A model generated the notes under the pieces. The model was not told the origin of the DNA, searched no databases, and saw only the letters and a program-made list of their open reading frames with translations. The translations under genes were made by a program, and so were the position numbers. Source: Tepidisphaera sp. (GTDB lineage Bacteria > Planctomycetota > Phycisphaerae > Phycisphaerales > UBA1924). From it: a stretch of 64,000 nt of DNA. Each line of letters begins with the position of its first letter. The stretch's first letter is position 1. Location of the stretch: the NCBI GenBank assembly GCA_016124375.1, contig WGNV01000004.1, positions 310,001 through 374,000 on the forward strand. Direction: 5' to 3'. Of this stretch, positions 27,128-33,421 are shown piece after piece.

Positions 27128-28671
27128 CAGTCGTTCTCCTTGTGCTCGTGCTCCTTGTGCTCGCGCTCCGGCTCCGTGCGCTCTCGCTCTTCGTGTTCAT
27201 GCGTCGCCGGCCCCACCAGCTTGAAGTCCGCCGCCGTGCTGAACTTCTCCCCATCGCTCAGCCTCACCCGCACATCCAGCGTGCCATGTCCACTGAACGC
27301 CGCCATCGGCGCCACGATCTGCGCCGGCACCGTCCGCATCTCCCCCGGCCCCAGCGTTACCGGGTTGTCCTCCGCGTGCAGCGCCACGCCCGCCGCACTC
27401 CTCTCACCCTGCGTCCCCTCCGCCGACAGCGTGTACGTCTCCTTCCGCGCCGTGCGATTCACCACCTTGATCTTGACCTGGTTCGCCACCGTCGCGACAT
27501 CCAACATCGCAAACGGCGCCCCACGCCCGCGCACCACCGTCAGATCCGCCGCCCCCCGCCCCAGAAACACCACCAAAAACCCCGTCATCAACGCCGCCAC
27601 GATCACCGGATAGATCACCACCCGGGGCCGCAACACCTTGGGCTTCTCCCCGGCCAGCGCCGCCTGCGACGTATACCGAATCAGTCCCAATGGCCGCCCC
27701 AGCTTCGCCATCACGCCGTCGCACGCATCGATGCACTGCGTGCAGCTCACGCACTCCATCTGCAGGCCGTTGCGAATGTCAATCCCCGTCGGGCACGTCG
27801 TCACGCACAGCTTGCAATCCACACAATCACCCGTGCGGCTGTCCCCATCCCCCACCACCTTCAAATGCACGTTCGTCTTCCGCCCCCGGGGCTCCCCCCG
27901 CCGCTCGTCATAACTCACGATCAGCGACTGCCGGTCCAGCATCACCGACTGAAACCGCCCGTACGGACACGCCACCAGGCACGTCTGCTCGCGAAAGAAC
28001 GCGAAGTCAAACATCATCAGCCCGGTCACCACCGCCATCACCATGAACGGCCCCGGGTGCTCCAGGGGCGACTGCGTCACCCAGTGCTCGAGCTGCTCCA
28101 CGCCGACGAAATACGCCAGAAACGTGTGCGCCAGATAACACGAACACACGAAGTACACCACGTACTTCAGCACCCGCGCCAGCCCCGACCCCTGAAACTT
28201 GTTTCTGGCCGCCCGCCCGGGCGTTCCATCAAACAGCCGCTCCAGCGGCCGGTACAAAAACTCCATGTACACCGTCTGCGGACACGCCCACCCGCACCAC
28301 ACCCGCCCGAACATCGCCGTCAGGAAGAACACCGTCAAAAACAGCGACACCATGAACAGCGCCAGCATCAGCGTGTCGGTGGGCAAGAACGTCACGCCGA
28401 AGATGTGGAACCGCCGCGCCGACAAGTCCAGCAACATCGCCGGCCAACCATTGATCTTCACATACGGAATCAGCGTGAACAGCGCGATCAGCACATACGC
28501 CGCCGCCCGCCGCCGCGTGAGAAACCGCCCGTGGCTCAATCGGGGCCTAATCCACCGCCTGCTGCCATCCTCATTCAGCGTGGCCAGCGCCGCCTTCGCC
28601 TTTTCCTGCGAGGCCGCCGCCACGCTCTCCCGCGCCCCGCCCGCCCCGGCCTCGTCCATGGTCTGCTTCAT
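27127..28671 (-). CDS. ccoG: cbb3 oxidase accessory protein CcoG (4Fe-4S, cupric reductase)
   Basis: A 514-residue membrane ferredoxin-like protein. Membrane helices lie around residues 55-190, with the conserved GRVWCGWACPQTVYMEFLYRP loop. A double 4Fe-4S cluster domain follows (CVDCKLCVTTCPTGIDIRNG and ECVSCTQCIDACDG), then another helix and a C-terminal Ig-like domain. CcoG reduces Cu(II) so that CcoI and CcoS can use Cu(I). The ATG at first base 28671 has AAGGAC seven bases upstream; an in-frame TTG two codons earlier is less likely. Confidence 0.93.
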   Translation of the reverse strand: MKQTMDEAGAGGARESVAAASQEKAKAALATLNEDGSRRWIRPRLSHGRFLTRRRAAAYVLIALFTLIPYVKINGWPAMLLDLSARRFHIFGVTFLPTDTLMLALFMVSLFLTVFFLTAMFGRVWCGWACPQTVYMEFLYRPLERLFDGTPGRAARNKFQGSGLARVLKYVVYFVCSCYLAHTFLAYFVGVEQLEHWVTQSPLEHPGPFMVMAVVTGLMMFDFAFFREQTCLVACPYGRFQSVMLDRQSLIVSYDERRGEPRGRKTNVHLKVVGDGDSRTGDCVDCKLCVTTCPTGIDIRNGLQMECVSCTQCIDACDGVMAKLGRPLGLIRYTSQAALAGEKPKVLRPRVVIYPVIVAALMTGFLVVFLGRGAADLTVVRGRGAPFAMLDVATVANQVKIKVVNRTARKETYTLSAEGTQGERSAAGVALHAEDNPVTLGPGEMRTVPAQIVAPMAAFSGHGTLDVRVRLSDGEKFSTAADFKLVGPATHEHEERERTEPEREHKEHEHKEND

Positions 28672-28718
28672 CGCCAACGTCCTTGCTCACCCCACGCGCT
28701 CGCCGCCCCGCTGCCGCC

Positions 28719-29339
28719 TCACTTCGTCGGCCACGCGGGAATCTCCACCCCCTCGGGCGCCTTCGGGTTCGCCGGCTTCGTCCCACGCAGGCTCGCGATG
28801 TACGACGCGATCAACACCCGCTCCTTGTCCGAAAAGTTGTTCCGCCAGCTCGGCATCGCCCCGTTGTTCGCGCCGTTCGTGATCACGTTGTAGATATCCG
28901 GCATCACCTTCACGTTCTTATAGAAGTTATCCGTCAGGTTCACGCCGTTGATGCCACCGCCGTCCTTCGCATGACACTGCGCACAGTTTGATTGAAACAC
29001 GCCTTGCGCATATTGCATCAGCTTCTCATCACCCATCAGCTTCAGCATGTCCGGCACATCCGCCTTCACGTCCCCCAGCGCCGCGAACAGCTTCTTCGTC
29101 TCCGCGCTCTGCTTCATCTGCCACGCCTCCTGGGGCGTATACGCCAAGGGGCTGAACTGCCAGAACCCGAAGTAAAACACCGAAAACAGCACCGACCCCA
29201 GAAAGATCGCGTGCCACCACCCCGGCGTCGGGTTGTCATACTCCCGGATCCCGTCATACTCGTGATCCAGCAAGAAGTCCTTGCCTCGCTTCGCCGGCGG
29301 CATCTCACCCTCAGCCCCGTGTGTCGTCACTTCAGACAT
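28719..29339 (-). CDS. ccoP: cbb3 oxidase subunit III CcoP, mono-haem form
   Basis: A 206-residue membrane-anchored cytochrome c that brings electrons to the oxidase core. It has DFLLDHEYDGIREYDNPTPGWW before the single helix, the standard CcoP start, and one haem site CAQCH (Cys119, Cys122, His123) with axial Met in GAMPSW. Most CcoP proteins are near 300 residues with two CxxCH motifs; the second is absent. The start follows a perfect AAGGAGGA. It lies 47 bases upstream of ccoG and 42 bases downstream of ccoQ in the same transcript. Confidence 0.93.
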   Translation of the reverse strand: MSEVTTHGAEGEMPPAKRGKDFLLDHEYDGIREYDNPTPGWWHAIFLGSVLFSVFYFGFWQFSPLAYTPQEAWQMKQSAETKKLFAALGDVKADVPDMLKLMGDEKLMQYAQGVFQSNCAQCHAKDGGGINGVNLTDNFYKNVKVMPDIYNVITNGANNGAMPSWRNNFSDKERVLIASYIASLRGTKPANPKAPEGVEIPAWPTK

Positions 29340-29381
29340 CGCCAGTCCTCCTTCGTCTGCTCGCCGCTCCCGCCACATCAC

Positions 29382-29573
29382 TCACTTCGTCCCCGTCCGC
29401 CCCACCACACCCTCCTCCTCCAGCGGCAACCTCCCCGCCCGCTCCATCTCCTCGCGGCTCGTCCTCGCATACAGCCGCCACACCACGCTCGCAAACACCG
29501 CCAGAAAAATCACAAGCGCCGCCTGCGGCCAGAACGCCAAGTCCAGCCTCCCCATGATCTCGCTCAGTCGCAT
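29382..29573 (-). CDS. ccoQ: cbb3 oxidase small subunit CcoQ-like
   Basis: A 63-residue protein with one hydrophobic helix (FWPQAALVIFLAVFASVVWRLY) followed by a charged tail (ARTSREEMERAGRLPLEEE). Size, topology and place between ccoNO and ccoP match CcoQ/FixQ, which stabilises the oxidase. The ATG at first base 29573 has AGAGGAG about eight bases upstream. Sequence conservation in this family is low, so position carries much of the call. Confidence 0.8.
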   Translation of the reverse strand: MRLSEIMGRLDLAFWPQAALVIFLAVFASVVWRLYARTSREEMERAGRLPLEEEGVVGRTGTK

Positions 29574-29638
29574 GCGTCCGCTCCTCTGCTTCGCGTGGCC
29601 CGACGCTCCCCGCCGGTCTTCTTCCCTCTCCATTGGTG

Positions 29639-29660
29639 GCACCGCTCTCCAGAGCGGTGC
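29639..29660. repeat. Dispersed palindromic repeat, type A
   Basis: Perfect 10-bp arms GCACCGCTCT and AGAGCGGTGC flank two C. It lies in the 135-base spacer between ccoNO and ccoQ, beside another palindrome. Very similar words are familiar to me from planctomycete intergenic regions (recalled, not checked). Confidence 0.7.
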
Positions 29661-29684
29661 TTCCCCCTCCCGCGGCTGCCGGTG

Positions 29685-29705
29685 GGACAGGCGTCCCGCC
29701 TGTCC
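29685..29705. repeat. Dispersed palindromic repeat, type B (copy 1)
   Basis: Perfect 8-bp arms GGACAGGC and GCCTGTCC around GTCCC, three bases beyond the ccoNO stop. A second copy with one base change lies inside polX at 59730-59750. Could act as an mRNA 3' stabiliser for ccoNO or a site for a REP-associated transposase. Confidence 0.75.
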
Positions 29706-29708
29706 GCC

Positions 29709-32120
29709 TCACCTCGTGCTCGCTACCGACCCGCCAGCGCCCCCCGCCTCCGCCTTCTTCGGCTCCTCCGCCGCAGGCGTCGCTGGTGCCGCGGGCGCCG
29801 CGGGCGCCGCGTCCGCCGGCTTACTAATATCCGTCCCAATACGCTGCAGATACGCCACCAGCGCGATCACCTTCTTGTCGCCCAGGTCCGCATACCCGCC
29901 CTGCTTTACGATCGTGTCGGCGATCTCCATCGCCTGCTTCCTGGCCATCTTCACCGCTTCGCCAGGCTTCACCGCATCCCCATAAGGCACGCCCAGCATC
30001 GCCATCGCGTCCACCCGCCCCTGGATGCTCTCAAAGTCGAGCTTCTCCGTAAGCAGGTGCGCATACGTCGGCATCAGGCTCTGCCCATTGATGTTCCGCG
30101 GGTTCTCCAGGTGCCTCACGTGCCAGTCAAAGCTCTGCCGCCCGCCTTCCCTGGCCAGGTCCGGCCCGATTCGGCGGCTGCCCCACTGGAACGGATGGTC
30201 ATACACAAACTCGCCCGGCTTGCTGTACTCCCCATACCGCACCGTCTCGTGCCACAGGGGCCGGATCATCTGCGAGTGGCAGTTGTAACACCCTTCCCCC
30301 ACATAAATATCCCGTCCCACCAGCTCCAGGGGCGTATAAGGCTTCACGCTCGCGATCGTCGGCACGTTGCTGCGAATCAGGAACGTCGGGATGATCTCGA
30401 ACAGCGACGCCGTCGCCACCGCCGCCACCACCCACACCGTGAACTTCAAGGGCTTGCGCTCCCACACCCGGTGGAACCACCCCTGCAGGTACTTTGAGTC
30501 CCACTGCTTAGCCGCGTCGATGTTCGCCGTCAGCCTCGTCTCCGGCAGCGGCCCATCGTCATACTCCCGCTCCAGCGCCGGCGCCTCGTGCACTTCCTCG
30601 ACATACGTCTCAGGCCGCGCCCGCCACGTCATGAACGCGTTGTACCCCATCATCACAATGCCGACGACATACAGCAGCCCCCCCACCACGCGGATCCAGT
30701 AGAACGGCACCAGCCGCACCACCGTCTCCACAAAGTCCGGGTACTGCAGCCGCCCCGATTCATCGAACGCCCGCCACATCAGCCCCTGCGTGATGCCCGC
30801 GGTGTAGATCGCCAGCACGTACAGCAGAATCCCCACCGTCGCCACATAGAAGTGCGTGCTCATCAGCCGCTTGCTGTACAAGGGCGCCTGGAAGAGCCGG
30901 GGCAGCAGCCAATAAATCATCCCGAACGAAAGGAACCCGTTCCACCCCAGCGCCCCGCCGTGCACGTGCGCGATCGTCCAGTCCGTGTAGTGCGACAGGC
31001 TGTTCACGCTCTTCACACTGAGCATCGGCCCTTCGAACGTGCTCATGCCGTAGAACGTCACGCCCACCACGAAGAACTTCAAGATGGGATCGCTCGTCAC
31101 CTTGTGCCAGGCGCCCCGCAGCGTCATCAACCCGTTGATCATCCCGCCCCAGCTCGGCATCCACAGCATCACCGAGAACACCATCCCCAAACTCGACGCC
31201 CACCCCGGCAGCGCCGTGTAATGCAAATGGTGCGGCCCCGCCCAGATGTAAATGAACACCAGCGACCAGAAGTGCACGATCGACAACCGATACGAATACA
31301 CCGGCCGCTCCGCCGCCTTGGGCATGAAGTAGTACATCAGCCCCAGGAACGGCGTCGTCAGGAAGAACGCCACCGCGTTGTGCCCATACCACCACTGCAT
31401 GAACGCGTCCTGCACCCCCGCGTACACCGGCCAGCTCTTCATCCATTCCTCGCCCCGCGGCCAGTGCCCCGTCTTCACCAGCTCCACCACCGCCAGCGGC
31501 AGCGACAGGTTGTTGAACACGTGCAAAATCGTCACCGTCACGATCGTCGCGATGTAGAACCACAGCGCCACATACATGTGCCGCTCACGCCTGACCGCCA
31601 GCGTCCCGAAAAAGTTCACCCCGAAGAACCCCAGCCACACCACCGCGATCGCCAGATCGATCGGCCACTCCAGCTCCGCATACTCCTTGCCCTGCGTGAT
31701 GCCGAAGGGCAGCGTCAACGCCGCCGACACGATGATCGCCTGCCACCCCCAGAAGTGCAGGCGGCTCAGCACATCCGAATACATCCGCGTCTTGCACAGC
31801 CGCTGCGTCGAGTAATAAATCGCTGCGAAGATCGAGTTGCCGGCAAACGCAAAGATCGCCGCGTTCGTGTGCAATGGCCGCAGCCGCCCAAAGCTGAACC
31901 ACTCCAGCCCCAGGTTCGCCTTCGGAAACGCCAGCTCCACCCCGATGAACACCCCCGCCAGCGTCGCCACCAGCCCCCAGATCATCGTCGCCAGGACGAA
32001 CATCCGGACAATCTGGTCGTCATAGACAAACCGCTCCACCACCGAGCCGGGCCGCCGCCCAAGTTGGGGCTCGATCGCCGCAGTCCTCACCACGTCCGTG
32101 CGAGCCGCTGAGGTAGACAT
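29709..32120 (-). CDS. ccoNO: Fused cbb3 oxidase subunits I and II (CcoN-CcoO)
   Basis: An 803-residue fusion. Residues about 30-520 are the haem-copper subunit CcoN with twelve or so helices, including RPLHTNAAIFAFAGN, LHVFNNLSLP, QWWYGHNAVAFFLT, AGPHHLHYTALPG and IAHVHGGALGWNGF, which supply the haem b, haem b3 and CuB histidines. From about 545 on it is CcoO: one anchor helix and a periplasmic cytochrome c domain with CYNCH (611-615) and, near the end, YADLGDKKVIALVAYLQRIGTD. The tail of about 40 residues is Ala/Pro-rich. This terminal oxidase has high oxygen affinity and pumps protons. GGAGG lies nine bases before the ATG, and a promoter is proposed at 32206-32234. Confidence 0.96.
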   Translation of the reverse strand: MSTSAARTDVVRTAAIEPQLGRRPGSVVERFVYDDQIVRMFVLATMIWGLVATLAGVFIGVELAFPKANLGLEWFSFGRLRPLHTNAAIFAFAGNSIFAAIYYSTQRLCKTRMYSDVLSRLHFWGWQAIIVSAALTLPFGITQGKEYAELEWPIDLAIAVVWLGFFGVNFFGTLAVRRERHMYVALWFYIATIVTVTILHVFNNLSLPLAVVELVKTGHWPRGEEWMKSWPVYAGVQDAFMQWWYGHNAVAFFLTTPFLGLMYYFMPKAAERPVYSYRLSIVHFWSLVFIYIWAGPHHLHYTALPGWASSLGMVFSVMLWMPSWGGMINGLMTLRGAWHKVTSDPILKFFVVGVTFYGMSTFEGPMLSVKSVNSLSHYTDWTIAHVHGGALGWNGFLSFGMIYWLLPRLFQAPLYSKRLMSTHFYVATVGILLYVLAIYTAGITQGLMWRAFDESGRLQYPDFVETVVRLVPFYWIRVVGGLLYVVGIVMMGYNAFMTWRARPETYVEEVHEAPALEREYDDGPLPETRLTANIDAAKQWDSKYLQGWFHRVWERKPLKFTVWVVAAVATASLFEIIPTFLIRSNVPTIASVKPYTPLELVGRDIYVGEGCYNCHSQMIRPLWHETVRYGEYSKPGEFVYDHPFQWGSRRIGPDLAREGGRQSFDWHVRHLENPRNINGQSLMPTYAHLLTEKLDFESIQGRVDAMAMLGVPYGDAVKPGEAVKMARKQAMEIADTIVKQGGYADLGDKKVIALVAYLQRIGTDISKPADAAPAAPAAPATPAAEEPKKAEAGGAGGSVASTR

Positions 32121-32205
32121 CGACCTTCACCTCCGACCGCCGTACCCGGCCCGGCGTCCCCAAATGACCTATGAAACTTCGGACAAGAAACTCCTCTGAT
32201 CGTCT

Positions 32206-32234
32206 ATTGTGGACTTCTTGGTCGGCTTGGTCAA
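32206..32234 (-). promoter_or_regulatory. Candidate ccoNO promoter with operator-like CTTGGTC repeats
   Basis: On the minus strand TTGACC (32229-32234), a 17-base spacer and CACAAT (32206-32211) form a sigma-70-type promoter. On the plus strand CTTGGTC occurs twice as a direct repeat nine bases apart, and the second copy covers the -35. The same 8-bp word appears inverted at the divergent Rrf2 gene promoter. Confidence 0.6.
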
Positions 32235-32259
32235 GCCAAATCACAGACTCCACTCACGA

Positions 32260-32273
32260 TTTTTTCGAAAAAA
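32260..32273. other. 14-bp A/T-tract palindrome
   Basis: Six T, CG, six A: a perfect palindrome midway between the two divergent promoters. Such tracts bend DNA or bind nucleoid proteins; none of this is shown here. Confidence 0.45.
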
Positions 32274-32277
32274 CAGC

Positions 32278-32305
32278 AAAAAGACCCTGACACCGGGGTC
32301 TTTTT
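32278..32305. terminator. Bidirectional terminator-like hairpin between divergent promoters
   Basis: AAAAAGACCC and GGGTCTTTTT are perfect 10-bp arms around an eight-base loop, with a T run in either direction. It lies upstream of both proposed promoters, so neither transcript should contain it. Confidence 0.7.
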
Positions 32306-32314
32306 ACGATAAAC

Positions 32315-32345
32315 TTGACCAACTATTCCCTTTGTCTGATATACT
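32315..32345 (+). promoter_or_regulatory. Candidate promoter of the Rrf2-type regulator gene
   Basis: TTGACC (32315-32320), 19 bases, then TATACT (32340-32345). The -35 is part of TTGACCAA, the reverse complement of the word at the ccoNO promoter, which suggests one regulator acting on both genes, perhaps the Rrf2 protein itself. Confidence 0.55.
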
Positions 32346-32391
32346 CGCCGCGCGACAATAGCCGCGCGCCTGTTTCTGAAGGAGCTCACGC

Positions 32392-32856
32392 ATGCTCAGC
32401 CAAGCTGTCGGATACGCCGTGACCGCCATGGGCCACATCGCCTCCGCTGGCGGCAACCCCGTCCTCGTGCGCGAAGTCGCCACCGCCGCGGAAATCCCCG
32501 CCCCCTACCTCGCCAAAATCGTCCAGATGCTCGCCCGCCGCGGGCTCGTCACCACCCAACGCGGCGTCGGGGGCGGCGTCACCCTCGCCAAGCCCGCCAC
32601 CGGCATCACCATGTACGACGTCTGCGTCGCCCTCGACGACCCCATCGTCCGCCCCACCTGCATGCTCGGCACCACCGAGTGCTCCGAAGAACGCGCCTGC
32701 CCCGCCCACAAGTTCTGGTCCGCCTCCCGCGCCAAAGTCCTCGACTTCCTCCAGGCCACCAGCGTCGCCGACATCGCCGCCTTCGAATCCAAACGCCGCT
32801 GGAAACGCGAAGTCCCCCTCACCGTCTCCATCGAGCGCCCAGCTTCACCCCAATAA
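32392..32856 (+). CDS. Rrf2-family Fe-S transcription regulator
   Basis: A 154-residue winged-helix regulator. It starts MLSQAVGYAVTAMGHIAS, and the recognition part VREVATAAEIPAPYLAKIVQMLARRGLVTTQRGVGGGVTLAK is classic for Rrf2/IscR/NsrR. The cluster-binding cysteines are in CMLGTTECSEERAC (C-x6-C-x5-C), so it probably holds an Fe-S cluster sensitive to oxygen, NO or redox state. GAAGGAG lies eight bases before the ATG. It is divergent from ccoNO, and both promoters share an 8-bp word, so it most likely controls the high-affinity oxidase and itself. Whether it is closer to NsrR or IscR cannot be decided by eye. Confidence 0.9.
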   Translation: MLSQAVGYAVTAMGHIASAGGNPVLVREVATAAEIPAPYLAKIVQMLARRGLVTTQRGVGGGVTLAKPATGITMYDVCVALDDPIVRPTCMLGTTECSEERACPAHKFWSASRAKVLDFLQATSVADIAAFESKRRWKREVPLTVSIERPASPQ

Positions 32857-32867
32857 CCTGGTTCTGA

Positions 32868-32885
32868 CCCAAGACTTTCCTTGGG
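32868..32885 (+). other. Small hairpin between the Rrf2 and AhpD-like genes
   Basis: CCCAAG and CTTGGG pair around a six-base loop, 12 bases after the Rrf2 gene stop. No T run follows, so it is not a standard terminator; the CTTGG word also occurs at the ccoNO promoter. Confidence 0.4.
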
Positions 32886-32890
32886 CATAG

Positions 32891-32913
32891 CATGTATACC
32901 GGAGGTATACATG
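32891..32913. promoter_or_regulatory. Perfect 10-bp inverted repeat covering the RBS and start codon of the AhpD-like gene
   Basis: CATGTATACC and GGTATACATG are separated by GGA. The right arm contains the ATG at 32911, and the ribosome-binding GGAGG spans the loop and right arm. It could be an operator that blocks transcription or an RNA hairpin that hides the start. Confidence 0.7.
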
Positions 32914-33372
32914 TCCACGCGCGTCGACTACATCAAAGCTTCTCCAGAGTGCTTCCAGGCCATGCTCGCCCTGGACTCCAAACTCAAATCCAAGCTCGAC
33001 CACGCCCTCTTCCACCTCGTCAAGCTCCGCGCCTCCCAGATCAACGGCTGCGCCTACTGCATCGACATGCACTGGAAGGACGCCCGCGCCGGCGGCGAGA
33101 CCGAACAACGTCTCTATGGCCTGGCCGCCTGGCGCGAAAGCCCCTACTACACCAACGCCGAACGCGCCGCCCTCGAATGGACCGAATGCCTCACCCGCGT
33201 CGAAGCCAAGGGCGCCCCGGACGCCGCCTACGACGCTCTCCGCCCCCACTTCAACGACGCCCAGATCGCCGACCTCTCCTGGACCATCGCCGCCATCAAC
33301 GCCTGGAACCGCATGGGCATCGGTTTCCAGCCTCGCCCGGGCGTCTACCAGCCCCCCAAGCACGCGCACTAA
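32911..33372 (+). CDS. AhpD-like carboxymuconolactone decarboxylase-family protein
   Basis: A 153-residue helical protein of the CMD/AhpD superfamily. The redox motif is in INGCAYCIDMHWKDAR, giving Cys-x2-Cys with the following His, as in alkylhydroperoxidase AhpD. Segments LVKLRASQINGCAYC and PYYTNAERAALEWTE are typical of the single-domain group. It may detoxify peroxides or act as a thiol-disulfide protein; the substrate is unknown. The ATG at 32911 is embedded in a perfect palindrome with GGAGG, so expression is probably tightly controlled. It lies after the Rrf2 regulator gene, which suggests a redox-stress link. Confidence 0.85.
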   Translation: MSTRVDYIKASPECFQAMLALDSKLKSKLDHALFHLVKLRASQINGCAYCIDMHWKDARAGGETEQRLYGLAAWRESPYYTNAERAALEWTECLTRVEAKGAPDAAYDALRPHFNDAQIADLSWTIAAINAWNRMGIGFQPRPGVYQPPKHAH

Positions 33373-33421
33373 TTCCTGGCCTTTCCAGCCGCCCGGCGCC
33401 GCCTGCCGATATTCCCTCGGC

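Noticed and set aside
28719..29339. Truncated ccoP pseudogene
   Set aside because: The frame is intact with a perfect ribosome-binding site, complete N-terminal signature, one full haem domain and normal neighbours; a mono-haem form is the better reading.
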